From Sthenelais limicola (lineage: Eukaryota > Annelida > Polychaeta > Phyllodocida > Sigalionidae), in contig OW804096.1 in NCBI GenBank assembly GCA_942159475.1, forward strand, positions 110,396,194 through 110,460,193: a stretch of 64,000 nucleotides of DNA. Reading direction: 5' to 3'. Positions 1-13,247 of the stretch are shown piece after piece. The translations under genes and the position numbers were made by a program. The first letter of the stretch is position 1. The number at the start of each line of letters is the position of its first letter. The notes beneath the pieces are model-generated. The model was not told the DNA's origin. It did no database searches and saw only the letters and a program-made list of their open reading frames with translations.

Positions 1-545
1 AGATGACAGAGCGAATCTTCAATATTTTCAAGATGGTGGCCATTTTTACAAAATGGCGGCTTCTTTTAAGCTGTGTTACCTGTTTTTCCTTTATGACTAA
101 AACAATATTTAAGCTAGACCCTTTAAATTTTGTGTAGTGGTGGAGGCAATATTTATTTATTATCTGGTTAAAAATTGGTGATCTTTGTCAAGGTCAAGGT
201 CATTTGTAATGAGGTCAAATGTCAGATATCATTTCTACTATAGAATCAAACAAACAGAAGAAAACTTGGCATAGAGATCACTAATGAGGCTAGGGATGAT
301 TCTTTTCAAGGAAGTTGTCCAAATAATGCTAACCTGACATCTTACAATATTTAAGAATTCCAAGATGGCCGCCAATATGGCTGCCTCAATAGTAACTTTG
401 TTAATAATCATTGGATTTTGAAGTGCAGCATACCAAAACATAGGTTTTCAATGGTGAGGAATGCATTGAACATGTCTAAAACCACTTTAGATAATATTTT
501 AAAAAGATACAGTGTTGCCATAGCGACCAACTTATTGATCAGTGC
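1..545. repeat. Repeat-like block with YY1-like ATGGCGGC motifs
   Basis: No coding signal. The block carries three variants of the motif AAGATGGCGGC, which resembles the YY1 consensus: near position 30 (AAGATGGTGGCC), near 50 (AAAATGGCGGC) and near 362 (AAGATGGCCGCC). The first two form a small hairpin, CCATTTT-TAC-AAAATGG. Scattered ATGGCGGC motifs of this kind are common in interspersed repeats of invertebrate genomes, so a mobile-element origin is as likely as a regulatory role. The block is cut by the left edge of the window and its true ends are not visible. Confidence 0.3.
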
Positions 546-569
546 ATCACAATAATTGTAGCAGTGTTA

Positions 570-868
570 TGTAACATTACGTAACATTGTGTAACCTCAT
601 TATATTTATATTAATTACTAATTATCACCTATTATCTCATTACTTAAAACCGCTAATTATACTTAACTAGCTAGGACTGTGCAAGTCTACTTATACATGC
701 TATGCCATGGATATTACGTAAGGGCTCTGCCCACTCATTACATATGCATGTAACCCAGGAGGAGCCTGTACTATTCTAGATCATTAAACAGTTGCTTCGT
801 TCTTCTCATGAAGATCAGACGTTCGTTAGTCTTCTTCTATTAGATCATTACATCAAGAAAGTCAAAGG
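570..868 (+). mobile_element. Possible solo LTR
   Basis: The segment starts with TGTAAC and ends with TTACA, the usual 5'-TG...CA-3' form of LTR retrotransposon ends. It has a polyadenylation-like ATTAAA (783-788) about 80 bases before the right end. No reverse transcriptase, primer-binding site or clear target duplication flanks it, so if it is an LTR it is solitary and decayed. The evidence is only compositional and positional. Confidence 0.22.
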
Positions 869-1255
869 TGGATTCTCAGATATTATAACTAGTATGTAAT
901 CATTAGTTACACATGCAGATGCCCTGTTGTATGACGGATGTACACAACCTAACCAAATTTACTCATATTATGATGGATAGGACTGAATTCATCAATACCC
1001 TGCTGCTGTTATATATTTATATAAGAACTTGAATCAACTGAGAGAAAATGGCCACTAGTGTGCACCAAACTCTAAATGGTCTCCGACCACATATGTCTTG
1101 CCTTCTGTTGCTGTGTTTCTAATGAATTTCATACAGGCATCAGCAAATTGTTGAGGAAACAAAATCCTAAATTTGCAATGTGATATACAAACCTAGAAAT
1201 TGTATCAATCCTTTTTAATTCCCATAACTACATGCCCAGAGAGATGGCCTGTTGA

Positions 1256-1690
1256 ATGCTCCCATATTTCTACAAATACAGCCACCTGAACTATGCAAAG
1301 TGGGGAACAATATATGTGACAGAGATGGAAATGCTACCACAGGCTATACTAGCTCAATTTAGAGGGAAGTTTGTTATGAATTTGTCATGAAAGAAGCAAT
1401 TTGATCAAGATGACCTCAATCAAAGCCAGGAAATAGTTGGTCTAACCAAAAGGCCGAGTTCCCTCATGTGATGGGTCTCAAGCATAGGTCTGAGATAGCC
1501 CAAGGTACCAGAGAGATATTTAGAGCAACCACTAATGAAGCTGTCCATGGGGAAGTTGATGGAGGAAATGGAATTAATCTTGCGACTGAGAACCATGAGG
1601 ATCTGGTTGATTCCTCAAATGGAACTGCACATGAATACATTTATGATAGGGATTATTTGTCCAAAGACCCTCAACATATCAGATGATTTA
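1256..1690 (+). pseudogene. Broken copy of an uncharacterised invertebrate protein family
   Basis: The frame from 1256 reads MLPYFYKYSHLNYAKW, then a segment with EM..LP and F.GKFVM, then EIVGLT and W. From memory, this matches a large family of uncharacterised proteins repeatedly found in cnidarian, mollusc and echinoderm genomes. Members carry a PYF-x(n)-NYARW block followed by DM..LP, a G-F-V block and GLT. The frame is interrupted by a stop after the FVMNLS segment and another after PSSLM. The similarity then continues in a different frame from 1468 (SEIAQGTREIF, corresponding to the family's GPEIAR-type segment). The copy is therefore disabled. The family's function is not known to me; its high copy number suggests an association with mobile elements. 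Confidence 0.5.
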
Positions 1691-2473
1691 GCTCTTATTG
1701 TTGATAGTCAAGGCCTTGTTTCTTTGTGTAAGACAGACAACTAGACAGAAATTTGGAGATTTGTCAGATAAATCTTCAGGTGCTGCCTTTGAATATGGCC
1801 ATCACTTTCATTGCATTGATGTTGTTTTTGATTTACACAATCCACTTGCCATTAACATTTTGGGAAAGATGGGATTGAAGGAAATCCATCAACTGAAGGA
1901 CAATTTGCATCCCTGTAGATAGTACTGCTTCTACACAAATTACAGGACTTATATTACTTTCTTACTATGAAACCAAGGCAGCTTTGGAAAGGTTTTTCAT
2001 CCCAGGTACTGACAGTGGACAGTTTCCATCTAAGTGATCAAGTTCTTTGCAGTACATCAGCATTGGACTGTAAATCCCTCTTATGTTTGCATGGGAATGC
2101 TGATATAAGGATGGCATTGAGCTGTGCTAACACCAAAATTCACTCTGTTGTAATGTGGTCAAGAAACATATCTTACATAGATCTGCTCTGCACATGATGA
2201 GAAGCTATCAACAAAGAAGGCTACATGAAAGCTGGCACATATCAGAAACCTAAGTTTATCAATATAAACTGTGTCACATGCTGGTCTTTGAATTCTCAAT
2301 ACCAGTAATACCCCCTGTCTACTATCCCTGCATGCATGCCTGCATTACTGGATTGGATTCTGACCATAATACAGTGTATGTATAGCATTGGTCTGGAAGT
2401 CCCAAGTCACTAATATAATGTCTTTGCTTGTTAATGAATTTGTTTTAAAAACTTCATTCATTTTTATAATGAA
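1691..2473. other. Degenerate sequence downstream of the pseudogene
   Basis: Short open stretches occur on the plus strand, for example 1967-2197, but stops interrupt every frame and I recognise no domain. The region may be the decayed C-terminal half of the broken gene that starts at 1256, since spacing and strand agree. That link is inference only. Confidence 0.25.
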
Positions 2474-3073
2474 CTAGCAAAGTATCCATTCTCTGGACGG
2501 CCCCCCTCTCTCCCTAGACTTGCCCCTCTCCTTTTTTTCCCTCCCCTCTCTGCCTCTCATACCTGTTTTGCTCTCCCAACCCCATCTCTGATTCCCACCC
2601 TCTCCCTCCCCTGCTTTCTCTCCCTCCACTCTCCCCCTTCCCCTACATCCTCTCCCTCCCCCTCTTTTCCCTCCCTCTCTTCTTTCCCTCCCCTCCCCCT
2701 CTCCTATTCCCCCACCCTTTCCCTTTTCTTCACTCACCCCCTCCTACACCCTCTCCCTCCCCCTCTCTGATACCCTGACCCTCTCCCTCCCCCTCTCCGA
2801 TACCTCTCTCTCCCCTCTTCTTCACTCTCCCACTCCTTCACATGTAGTCGGGTCCCTCTGGAAGTGACGTAGTAGCTTGTGGGAAATGACAATATTTCTT
2901 CTAGTTCCCAACAGGGGCTTTCCCAGACTATAAATAGAGTGTGGAGATCCCAATTTAAAAAAGGCTTCAAAATCACATTTTCACCCCAAATACCTTCACA
3001 AATTAGGATATACAAGATTCCAAGAATATGAACGATCAAAAAAACCCTTCTTGAGCTTTATAATTATATATGA
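2474..3073 (-). mobile_element. Helitron-like non-autonomous element, copy 1
   Basis: Read on the minus strand, the element begins with TC (preceded by A) at 3073 and ends with CTAG (followed by T) at 2474. This is the A^TC...CTRR^T arrangement of Helitrons. Shared blocks with two other copies in this window are AAGCTCAAGAAGGG, TTTGTGAAGGTAT and CACTCTATTTATAG. The middle is a strand-asymmetric purine tract (CT-rich on plus, 2,500-2,840). Near the 3' end, CCGTCC...GAATGG sits 8 bases before CTAG; in this copy the stem has mismatches. No Rep/helicase protein is encoded, so movement would depend on another element. Open frames across the CT tract are low-complexity artefacts. Confidence 0.6.
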
Positions 3074-3076
3074 TAC

Positions 3077-3590
3077 AGCTATGATGCATTGATCAATATA
3101 TTCGGTGCTGTGGCAACACTATCTTTTTAATATTCTATCCAAAGTTGTTTCAGACATGTCCAATGAATTCCGCACCCCTGAAAAGCTTATCTTAAAAGCT
3201 TCAGCTTATCAAAAGACCTTGACCTTGAGAAAGATACATCGAAGAACGCAATAGAGAGAGAAAAGCCATTTATTGCCCACTTTTCAACATCACTGTATAG
3301 AAATTGGCAATGACATCCATTGTAATGGCATCTAAGACATTTTCCTCTCAATTTTGTCAGGAATCAATGCATCATTACTGTATACTAACAATGCTAGACT
3401 CCAGTTTAGCCACCAGAAAGATGCACAGAATGTTTGAATATTGAGCCATTCGCACACCATAGTAGGCCTACACATAGGCAACACCACTGCTGCAGCTCCA
3501 CACTGGCATAGTGTCCCATACTCACCATGTTCATATCAGTCAGGCTTGTTGACAACATGTGTGCAACTACTACTGCTATATATAGCGCTC
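3077..3590. other. Non-coding, no feature seen
   Basis: AT-rich single-copy-looking sequence with no open frame, splice pair or internal repeat that I can support. It includes one TAGGCCTA palindrome at 3463-3470. Confidence 0.4.
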
Positions 3591-3851
3591 TAACAAAGTA
3601 TTGAATCCAATTGTCTGTGGGGTTGTTGGTGTCTGGACTCCATAAGACCCTACAGACTGCTCAATACCAAGTGTAAGGACTTACTGTACAGCCTCCACAG
3701 TACTATACACGGGGACAGGGACGGAGTGGAAGAGGCTGCATGTCCCAGCAACTATTTTTCTTTATTTACTTTCACTGACAACTTACACTTCTGACCTAAC
3801 CATAGCAAACTATACAAATCAGAACGCGCAGCAGTATACTTTCTAGACAAA
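3591..3851 (+). repeat. Dispersed repeat family A, copy 1
   Basis: This segment aligns with 18,355-18,656 in the same orientation. Both start around CTAACAAAGTAT, share CCATAAGACCCT-CAGACTGCTCA, then ACAGGG with GAG-AGAGGCT, a T-rich block with CTTT-ACTGA, and CATAGC-AAC. Both end at GCAGCAG-TA-ACTTTCT. The copies are diverged and copy 2 is about 40 bases longer. The two outer ends carry a weak inverted similarity (CAAAGTAT against its complement), so a short DNA transposon is possible. No coding capacity is present. Confidence 0.55.
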
Positions 3852-6800
3852 GCGACTCCAAGGCAGCCCCCAGGGCCAGAGGACCAAACCATGACAACAA
3901 CCATCAGGTCACCACACACACCACCTAGAACTCTTTATCAGGTATACAGACGATATTAGTTCTACCTAGGAAAAGCATAGAACTCACACATCTCACTGCC
4001 ACTGGTGCTGCACGCTATTCTAGGCTCAGATTTATCATAAAAACATCCTTACTACTGTATGGGTATTTTTTTTTAAAGAATCTAGGTCTATGACTGCCAG
4101 GATGGCTAATAGTAGCCCACATAGAATGACTTCATTATTGACCTGCCTTAGTAGGACTATCTACCATGCAACGTAAACCAATCAGATCGGGTTTATGTTC
4201 CCACTGATGAACACCAATATAATGTTTAGTATTGTATTAGCAACAGACTATCCCATGCCATGCTCGCTAGCACGACATGAATGAAATGCCCAGATCAATG
4301 ACACGTTAGACAAGGATTCACTTAATTTTCAATGGGGTAATCAATATGTTGATTTTGCTATAATATTAAGATGGAAGCATTGATCGACTGCTGTCATAGC
4401 GAACCTGGGAGATAACGCCTTAATGGAAAAGTAGATCGAAATCTACATTTTCGTATTAATTAAGGCTATAATAAACTTCACTGTGTGGTGTTCCTGGATC
4501 AGAAGCAAGCTAGTACAACAATAGGACCGATTGCCTCACTTCAGTCCAACAATTGCCTGCTAAATGTATGAAATGCTATAGCTACAGTTTACAGCTCTGA
4601 AAGAAGCAATTATTATAACCTCACCCTCACAATTTCATTTCATGGTACCCCTCACCTCTCTCGCTCAACAACTGTTTGAAGCTTCTAGTAGAATGTTCTG
4701 TCTGTGCAACAGTGTTTTTATTCTTTTTTGAGTTCAGTGCGGTCCATGACGAAAACAAAAACAAACAGACAACCTTTTTCATGCATTTTCATTGGTTAAC
4801 TGAAATCACTGAATATCATTGGCTCCTGAGAAATAGTCTCGCCAATGTAGAACCGAGTCCTATATCAATTCACAGATGTGGAATTGTGTGATGTAGAATG
4901 TGCATATACTGATAGTTATCATTGTACATGTATAATATCAAGTTCCCGTGAAAATTATTTCTTGCACGTTTTAGTAATTTTTCAAAAAGTAAGAAATGTC
5001 CCCAAAAGTGTCAATACCCACGTGTACACATTCAGGTGTCCTACCTTCTAGTATCTCTAGTATCAAGTCATATCATTCTATCTATCACTACATGGAAAAT
5101 ATCAAGATTTTTGGGGGCACTTTAGGGGATTAAATGCACCGACAGTAATATAATACACCACCAAAGTAAGAATTTGATTGGAGAAAAATTGAAATGAATT
5201 GCTCCATTTTCTTTTTACTTTTGACCTATATATTTATATATATATTGGACATGCGTATTTTGAAAAAACGTATGTTAAAATGTATATGGTCTTAATAGTA
5301 ATAGTAAAACAAATCTGCCGGGTTTTGAAGGTTGAAAATGAGGACAATAAGAATAGTAATCTCGCATATGGTACAGAAAGTAATTTAGGGAGTTGAAAAA
5401 ATATAAAGATCAAAGCGGAAAGGTAGGGCCTAATAGATAAGCTCGGCAGGAACAGGGATAAGAGAAGGTTGTAATATGATTATGTGGATGTAGGTGGTGT
5501 TGTTCCAGCCTCCCTCCCTCCAGAGTTTAACCCCTATCCAAGCCGTGTATACCCCAGAGGATCCAACTCCTGCGCCATCGATCAACTAGCACATGGGAAC
5601 CTGACACCCAGTCGGTCCCGATGACGACCTCTGCTTTAACGGCAATGGCAAATCCACGCCCACGGTCTTTGATACAATAACAACAAGTGTAAAGAACAGG
5701 GTAACTAAGATACTGCGAGCTATGTGTCTCTTATCATGATTACAAACGCCCTTGACAATATGTAACTGATGTCCTTCTTTCTCGACTGCATTTTAAACAG
5801 CCAGTGAATAAAGCATATTGTGCTACAATAGTGTAGGTCTATAGATCTAAAGTCGATTGATAGAAGGGCAAACAGCGAAATGAATCTGAGTCAGCGCGGT
5901 TATTAAGTTATTTAAATGGCATAGACCTGTGTACCTATTGGATTTTCTATCGTATATAATTTACTCTTTGTTATCTTACCAGTTTCTGATGTGTGTAACA
6001 TTATCAACCTATTGTATACTCTGCATCCGATTTTTTGGAATCATTTCCAACATAATTTTGAGACTATGTGTAAACGTTTTCTAACCTTTGTAATCTAGCC
6101 GAAAGCCTTGACTGAGAAAAATATACAATTCATAATGTCTTTGCTGAATAAGAATCTTTAGATACAAATACAAATACAAGTCAAATGAATCGTTCCATTA
6201 AACATTTCATCATTCCAATAAAAACAATATTAATCTAGGCTATATGATAATAATAATATCGTTAATGAAGTTATTATCATATATATGAGCAAATTGTTCA
6301 CCAGCTGTATTCTAGTGTTGCTGTCATAAGAATGAGAACAGAGAAAAATATAAAATTGTCAATCAAAACATGATGCAGAAGAGGGACATATATGTAGTTT
6401 TCGATGTATAGCTGTCCCGGAGGAAGATGATATTTGTTGACATATTGAATAAAAGAAGTTGTCGTAAAAACAAAAACAAAAGATTATTCTATACACTAAA
6501 TCAGTTAAAATCAAGATTATCAAAATTATTAATAGGTAGATAAACATGGTTTTGATAACAACAAAATCCCTAGAAATAAAGCTTTTCGGAAATCCAAGAT
6601 ATGGTACGTGCTGCTGGACAGCCTGACAAGGTCTTTCGTGTTTATTTAATCATGATGCCAACACAGGACTGAATTACATGCGCATAACATAATTTAAAAC
6701 ATTATACGCACAAATTTATATTCATTTCTAATCGAAATTGTTATGTATGTTGAAATAAGTACGTTCCTCGCATGTCTTTGATATCAAAATTCAGGTTAAA

Positions 6801-7137
6801 GTATCTGTGAAGCTCCCCTAACCACACTATCTATCATTAACGTTCCCAGGTCCATCCATTAAATCATTAAAATCAATAGAACCATTTCAAAAGTTTTTAA
6901 AAAATCCACATCTGGATGCCCAAATGACGACCAATTGGTTGAATTGCTCATAATGTGGTTGGTAAAAATCCAGTTCTGGATTTTAGTTTGAAACGCCTGA
7001 TTGATGTAAACCTATCAGACTGATATTCTTATTATGTATTTTTCTTGTCACAATTATTATATGCATAGTTAGTGCGGTTTAACTTGTAATTATATTGATA
7101 ATGATAAAAATATGACACCCTCATTGAAGTGTTGCTG
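3852..7137. other. Non-coding stretch
   Basis: About 3.3 kb of AT-rich sequence with no supported gene. Open frames here are short, lack recognisable domains and sit in biased sequence. I see no tandem array or transposon end. Confidence 0.4.
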
Positions 7138-7262
7138 TTCAAATTCAAATTCAAAAATCCTTTATTGCTGATGGAATATACAATGCGATCGCTCAGGTCT
7201 AGAATTCTAGGTCTCCCGAAGAGTGCCGATTAGGTTTTTGACTTATTAACAGAAAAAGTTAC
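7138..7262 (-). mobile_element. LINE/SINE-type 3' end with microsatellite tail
   Basis: The plus strand shows a short (CAAATT)n run followed by AAAATCCTTTATTGCTG. Read on the minus strand this is an AATAAAGG segment ending in a GAATTT tandem tail, a common ending for non-LTR retrotransposons of invertebrates. Comparable ends occur at 13,250, 31,001, 32,548 and 28,822. No reverse transcriptase frame adjoins it, so the insertion is probably 5'-truncated to untranslated sequence. Confidence 0.3.
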
Positions 7263-10200
7263 AAACTGGTACAAAATGTTTACATAATACATATATTACA
7301 ATTGATGTGATGAGATGTGAGATGGTTATTTACATTGTGAAAGGATGTAATTTCATGCCAATATTTGGTAATAACAACATCAGGTTAACTGACCAACTTG
7401 TGAGACTGCAGAACTCACACCATTAAATGACATCAAGCCAAGTAGATCAACATTTATCCATTCAAAATTCAAATTATCAGTATATATGTCACAGAGGAGA
7501 CATTTAGTCTAAAAGCAAGTAAGTAAGTGTGACAGTCTAATGATCATAACAAGGAGATACAGTGGCCGCAATAAAGTTGCGTTGACATTAACTATACAAG
7601 TTAATGATCACTACAAAGATATATAATATTGACATTAACTATACAAGGTAATAGGCTGATAATATGAGGGGTCACTAAAACAAGTTGCCCTCATTTACAA
7701 CCTTAACATGTGACCTAGGTTATTTGTCATTCCATATTCGCGACATTAAACCGAACAAGACATACATACTAATATATATGACTGTTTAAATATCATTATC
7801 CCAGAAATCCCCAATAAATATAGGCCAACGTTTAATACACGGAAGACATGTGTTCTAAGGCGCGGGACAAGGCGCTAAACTAGGCTACTACTATATATAG
7901 GATATAATAATAGCCATCATAGAATTATTGATCTTGAGCACGGTAGGCCTACCTGGCGTTAGGGCCCTTCAACTAGGGACACCGTAAGTAGTTCATGTGA
8001 TCAAAGGCTCCGCAGGCCAGAGAAAGGACGGTAAGGGCAGAGGGCGGCGACATCGCACTTTGCTGACCCAACCTTAGGACGATCTGGTTTCGTGACAGAG
8101 CGCAATGTCTCACATTTAGGGTGAGATGGTGTGAGGGTCTATGGCTTAGAAACCCAGCTCCTCGGGCTACTATAGAAGCCTTTTGATCAAGACCATTAGT
8201 TCACGCTAGCAGAGAGGTATGAATACGAGGGGCAAATAACTTAAACCTTGCAGTAGTCCCTAATAAGTTTTAACGCACGAATTAGGCCTAGCACGGATCA
8301 GAGCCATAGAAAAGGCCTTGGTATGTCACAAATTGTAACGATCCCTTAAGGCCACGGCACACTGTCAAGTAATTTTGCCAAGGCTGTCACGAAAATGTCA
8401 CCCATGCACATTCATGGCACTCATGGCCCTGGACATTTCGGATTTGGCCGAAAATCTTCACGGGTGCGACACAGGTAGTTCTAATTAAGGCCATACAATC
8501 CATGTTGCATTCATGCCCCACCCATACTGCATTCATGCTATAATAAACAACGCTATTCCTTTAAAATGTTGTTAGGTTGTTAATTGAGAATTGTCCTCAA
8601 CTTAAAACAACCCAAATCGATGACCACTTTTAAAGAGACAGAAATTAACATCAGCGCCAACAATACTCGAGCTGCTTGGCATCTATTATACATTTGGACT
8701 AAATGTAAACCAGAAATGGAAGCAGAAAAAACGTTAATCCATTAGCCTATGTCTTGATACAACAATGCTAGATATTCACCATTATGTTCACAAGATATAT
8801 TCATTTTTCTTCCCTGTATAATGTACTTTCATTAAAGTTTATATTGGGTTGCATTGACCGCCGACTAAACTAGACTATTTAAAGCAGATTTAGGACTGAC
8901 AAGGACCGAAAGTTTTAGGAAATAAGAGGGCGTCAGTTGCAGAATCACATTAGAGTCAGACATCATGACAAAGAAGCTGACACAACAAAGATGGACTCCA
9001 GGCGCTGTCAGGGGTCTCCCACGCCCGCTGGTATCAGTCTTGTACCAAGTGCCAGACAAACGCCGTCAGAAGTCGGTCAGCAGAGCGTACTGCCTCTAGG
9101 GGAGAATTGTGCAGCTCAGCCTTAACTTAAACAACTACTGCTGACTACACACCTCCATCTAAGTCTCGCAAATGGGACCAGGCGATTGCGACTAGTCCGG
9201 GAAAGGAAATCCTGTCACACACGTGCAGAGAGGAGGAGGAGGAGGAGGAAATACAGAGGGATCGGAGGGTGGGGGAAGCAGTTTCTCCAGTGCTGCCAGG
9301 TAGTGTAGGAGATACACCGTGAGCTCTGGGAACTCGGAGATACCTCTCTTCCTTACTCCCACTCCCACTCTCTTGTACGCACCCATTCTTCCCTCATATC
9401 TCTCGCCCTGAAGCAGACGCTGCATTCGATCATTCCACCTGAGGTCTCTGACCAGATAAGTAAGGTTACGTAATACCCGGGGATTAGTTTGTATGAAACA
9501 GTTACACCTTACATCTGCATCAAGCGAGTCTGGGGTGCAATATTCCAACCAGACCTTTTTTGATAGATAAAAACCAAAAGAACTGAAGAATTATCTTCTG
9601 TCGGACCTAAGAGGGCAGTGTTGGCCTCGCGTGACTGAGGAGCGCCTGGCGCGGCTTGTATAGGAGAGGTGCTACACCTGGACGATCCATCGTAGACAGG
9701 GTTGTGAGCTACTCACCCGCAGCAAGACACACAGATGGGAAGATCGTCTGACAAAACACTCCCTTGATAAGGATTAGGATTAAGCAAGGCAATTGGACGT
9801 CCGCGTTAAGCAAAAACTCAACTCCGAATACAGAGGAAACATGTGCTTGGTGTAGGTGGATACAGGGGCGAATGTATTATCCCTTGCATTTGCATTGTGA
9901 GCGGTATATCTTTAGTGCTCATTTACTGGTCCATCGGCATTGCACAAGACTACATGTGAGAGAAGCACGATTGAACGAAGGGGTATCAACTCGAGGTAAA
10001 GCAAAGTGTTGCTGCCAATACAAATATAGGGAATTCCCATTTCCGCACGGGACTAAATAACACCCAACTCGTGCTAACGAGATGCTTTGTACCTTATCCT
10101 GCCAGGCTTTTCAATATTTCATTGCCATTTAAGACAGCGGCAGTTTGATAAACTTTCACTGGCGCCACCACTGGGAACAAGAGTTTACCTTCTCCCTTAT

Positions 10201-11084
10201 GGACGATACTGTAACAACGATATTGATTCCATGGCGATGCTTTAACCCTGGAGTTTATAGACGGGGGAATGGCATTTCATAAGGTAGGTCTAAATAAAAG
10301 CAGGGGAAAGCTATCATAGCGCGAATAAGCATTCATCTTTAGACGGATCCGTGGAAAAGTGAGCAGCTGTCTTGGCATGCAATTGAATGAAGACTTTGAT
10401 ATCGGCTCCTTTTAAGTTTATACAGCCTTTTTTGTCTGAGGACATATGTTTCAATATGGCGGATTCTGGGCTTTAACTGGTTAAATTGATGAGAAAATCT
10501 GTATGGCAGTTTTCATGGAGTGACTGGCCCCGTATGCGTAGAGAGGGGATCATTGTCTCACATGTATAGATTAAACCGGTACCACTTAATTAGCTTGCAT
10601 ATTTAATGGTTCGCGGAGAGCTATGGTTTCCCCACCAATTTAAATCTATAGATTTATTATCTTAAATATCAATATAGTACCATTTGGGACATATGATGTA
10701 CTGTAATTAATTTACAGAACCAAAAAAGGGCGGGGTTATTCAGTCAACATCATCGTCAAGGCTAATAGGTTGGTTTCGATGGGGTCCATGGGCCATCTCA
10801 GTGACGTAACTTTTACCCCTAGACTACCTGTGAGCTATTGAGACAATAGAATATCATTCCGCGCTAACCATGGCATTTATATGAGCAGAACATCATATAA
10901 CATTTATGTTTGCCTTATATGGAAACATTTAATCCGCCTATATAAGGAATTTGACTAAAGTTTATATTTACTCATTCATCAGATTGTAGAGTTCTAGGAA
11001 TGAATGCGGAGAGATTTTGGCAATTTCAAAGTTATCCCCTGGATGAGCTGGGATAGTCCATGAACCTGGACCCTCTCTCGAGAT
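7263..11084. other. Non-coding stretch
   Basis: No supported gene. TAGGCCTA occurs at 7944-7951 and 8283-8290. A GAG-triplet run lies near 9234-9250, inside a 118-codon minus-strand open frame (9192-9548). That frame has no recognisable domain, and its proline run is simply the triplet repeat read as protein. I treat it as chance. Confidence 0.35.
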
Positions 11085-11195
11085 CTAGTTCTCTGGACTG
11101 TACTAGAGTCTAGAGCTGGGACTGCATGGCAGGCAGCTCATGCAGTCTCAATCCCCTAGCTCCTTAGAGTTGCACCTAGACTTGTTACCCTCCCC
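11085..11195. other. Imperfect long hairpin
   Basis: The core is a perfect 9 bp stem, GACTGCATG (11120-11128) and CATGCAGTC (11139-11147), around a 10-base loop. Pairing continues outward with bulges (GAGCT-GGG against CCC-CT-AGCTC, and CTCTA-type blocks further out), giving a fold of roughly 100 bases. Its size resembles a microRNA precursor, but the bulges are large and there is no independent support for transcription. A decayed inverted repeat is the simpler explanation. Confidence 0.3.
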
Positions 11196-13247
11196 TACCC
11201 CCGAGAACTATAGACTATTTTCTACGGGATCCTTTTGAAAGACCACCCCATGCCATCCATTCTTGACTTTGTACGACATATTCATGATCTATACCAACTT
11301 ATTTTAAACAAATGAGAACAAAATCAGAAATTATTATAGAAAAGCGGACATTGTCCTCTCTAGACATGAAATTTAGTAATAATTTATAAAGGTAGGGTTG
11401 CAGGTATTTAAGAGTCAGATAAATCGGACGAAGAAATACTAATATACGCATTATGCCATGATGCCTTTGAAAGTAGAAATGTAATGTGCAAAAATAAGCT
11501 AATGAATGAAGTCTCGTCAATATTTAATCATTATGAGTTCGATATTGGAGCGATCAGTTTTTAAATAACTTGGAAGCATTCTAAGTGAACGGATATTAAA
11601 CATAACACATGGTTATGGCCGTGACAAACTAATCCGATAAAATTGATAATAGACAGACTTTGCAGATAGAGGAAAGCAATGTGTCAATTGTTTCTCCACC
11701 CATAATTATTTTCCCTTTACAATAATTATTTTACCGAAAATCTGATTAGCATATTTTACCATCGCACTGTCCATATCTTGTAAGAAATGCTTGTGGAGAA
11801 TGCTGATGTCAGGGACACCATTATGCAGGTTAAACGGGGCGTGGGTGTAAGGTGCCTAGGTAACTCCCGGCCCTTGATTGACGAGAAGGGCATTTCAAAG
11901 GGGCCCCTAAAAGGCCTACACATTTTTCATGCGTTGCCGGGCGTTTGTAACAAAAAGTGATCAACGGCTGTAACACAGATCCATTTCTAAATACCCTTAA
12001 TTAGAGGGCAAAGGGCGCGACCAGGCTTAAAGGATGTGACCAAGGCATGCAGGAGTCCGGACATGGAGATGGCATCGTTAATAGCGCACCTCCCCGGGCA
12101 CCTCCACTCGATCGCAAGAAGCAAGCAAGTGAGTGAGCGAGCGAGCGAGCCACTCGGGTGAGTGCTTACGAGTACCAACGAGATTATAGGAAGTTGCGAG
12201 TACTTGCTAGAATATTAAAATAATTAGATATTCTTGCTATTGGATCGCCACTTACAACCTACCACGAGAAAATAAATAAGCTATAGTACCCGTTAGCGTG
12301 GTTCGTTTCAGCAATAGATGGTATAGTATACTGCCCCAGGATTTCGTGCATGAAATACCTTGTTAGCACTAATCTATCCCCTGCCCTTAATTAAAACTAG
12401 GGTGGTTCAAGTGCGATAACATATGGACCATTCGAACAGCTAATCGTGCAAAATGAAATGGGTCAATGGCTGCTATGCAAAATAGGTAGTTTGGTATGAC
12501 TATGACAAATCATCAAGCCATCTCCAGCTATCTCCTCCATATAAAAGGGGAAAGTTCTCTCATGAGTAATTCCCTACCCCATAACTGTATCCTGTTTTGT
12601 TTGATTCGTAATTAGCACATCCACTCACGTAGGAAATTGCGCCAAAGAACGTACAACGTATTCGGTTTTCGATCCCTCATGACGAACTATATTACCATGG
12701 GAGGCCTTTAACGGTGGAAAATACCTAGAGGCACGTGGTATAAACGCTCATTCCAAATTGTGATATGGCAGATATAATATGAGAAGACATACGTGAGATT
12801 TCCATTGCAAGCCAATTAGATCGATGGCGCTAGCAAGTATATGCGACAGTGTGCTGCGGAGGTAAGGAGAAAGAACCCCCGGGTTATGAAATAATGTTAA
12901 TGTTGTATTGCCAGCTTTTTAAGGGAAGGAGCGAGTACCAATTAGTGTCCTTCCTAGCGAACTGATTAGACGTCGGAATAGCAGGCATAAAGGAGATGCC
13001 AAAGACACTTTATTTAGAAACTGGACACTTACAATCATATTAATCATAATAAAAAAGTGCAAAACTCCACCCCACACTTCTCTTACTCAACACAAGTCAC
13101 AGCATAGTAAAATTGAATTTCAACCGGTTGGCAGATCCCCTCCCAACATCTTACAATCATATTATTCTCATTAAACTAAATTTTTTTCTAGAGAATTATT
13201 GTATTTGGTTAATATACACAACACGCTCAAAGCTGTTCCGATGAAAA
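11196..13247. other. Non-coding, complex-sequence stretch
   Basis: No coding frame that I can support. A GAGC/AAGT simple run lies near 12,120-12,150. The part at about 12,380-12,700 is non-repetitive with balanced composition and contains TAATTA-type homeodomain cores and an E-box-like CATATG. That texture is typical of regulatory sequence but not diagnostic. Confidence 0.3.

Noticed and set aside
9192..9548. 118-codon minus-strand open frame with polyproline
   Set aside because: Polyproline comes from a GAG triplet run; no recognisable domain and no splice context. Length is within chance for 64 kb.
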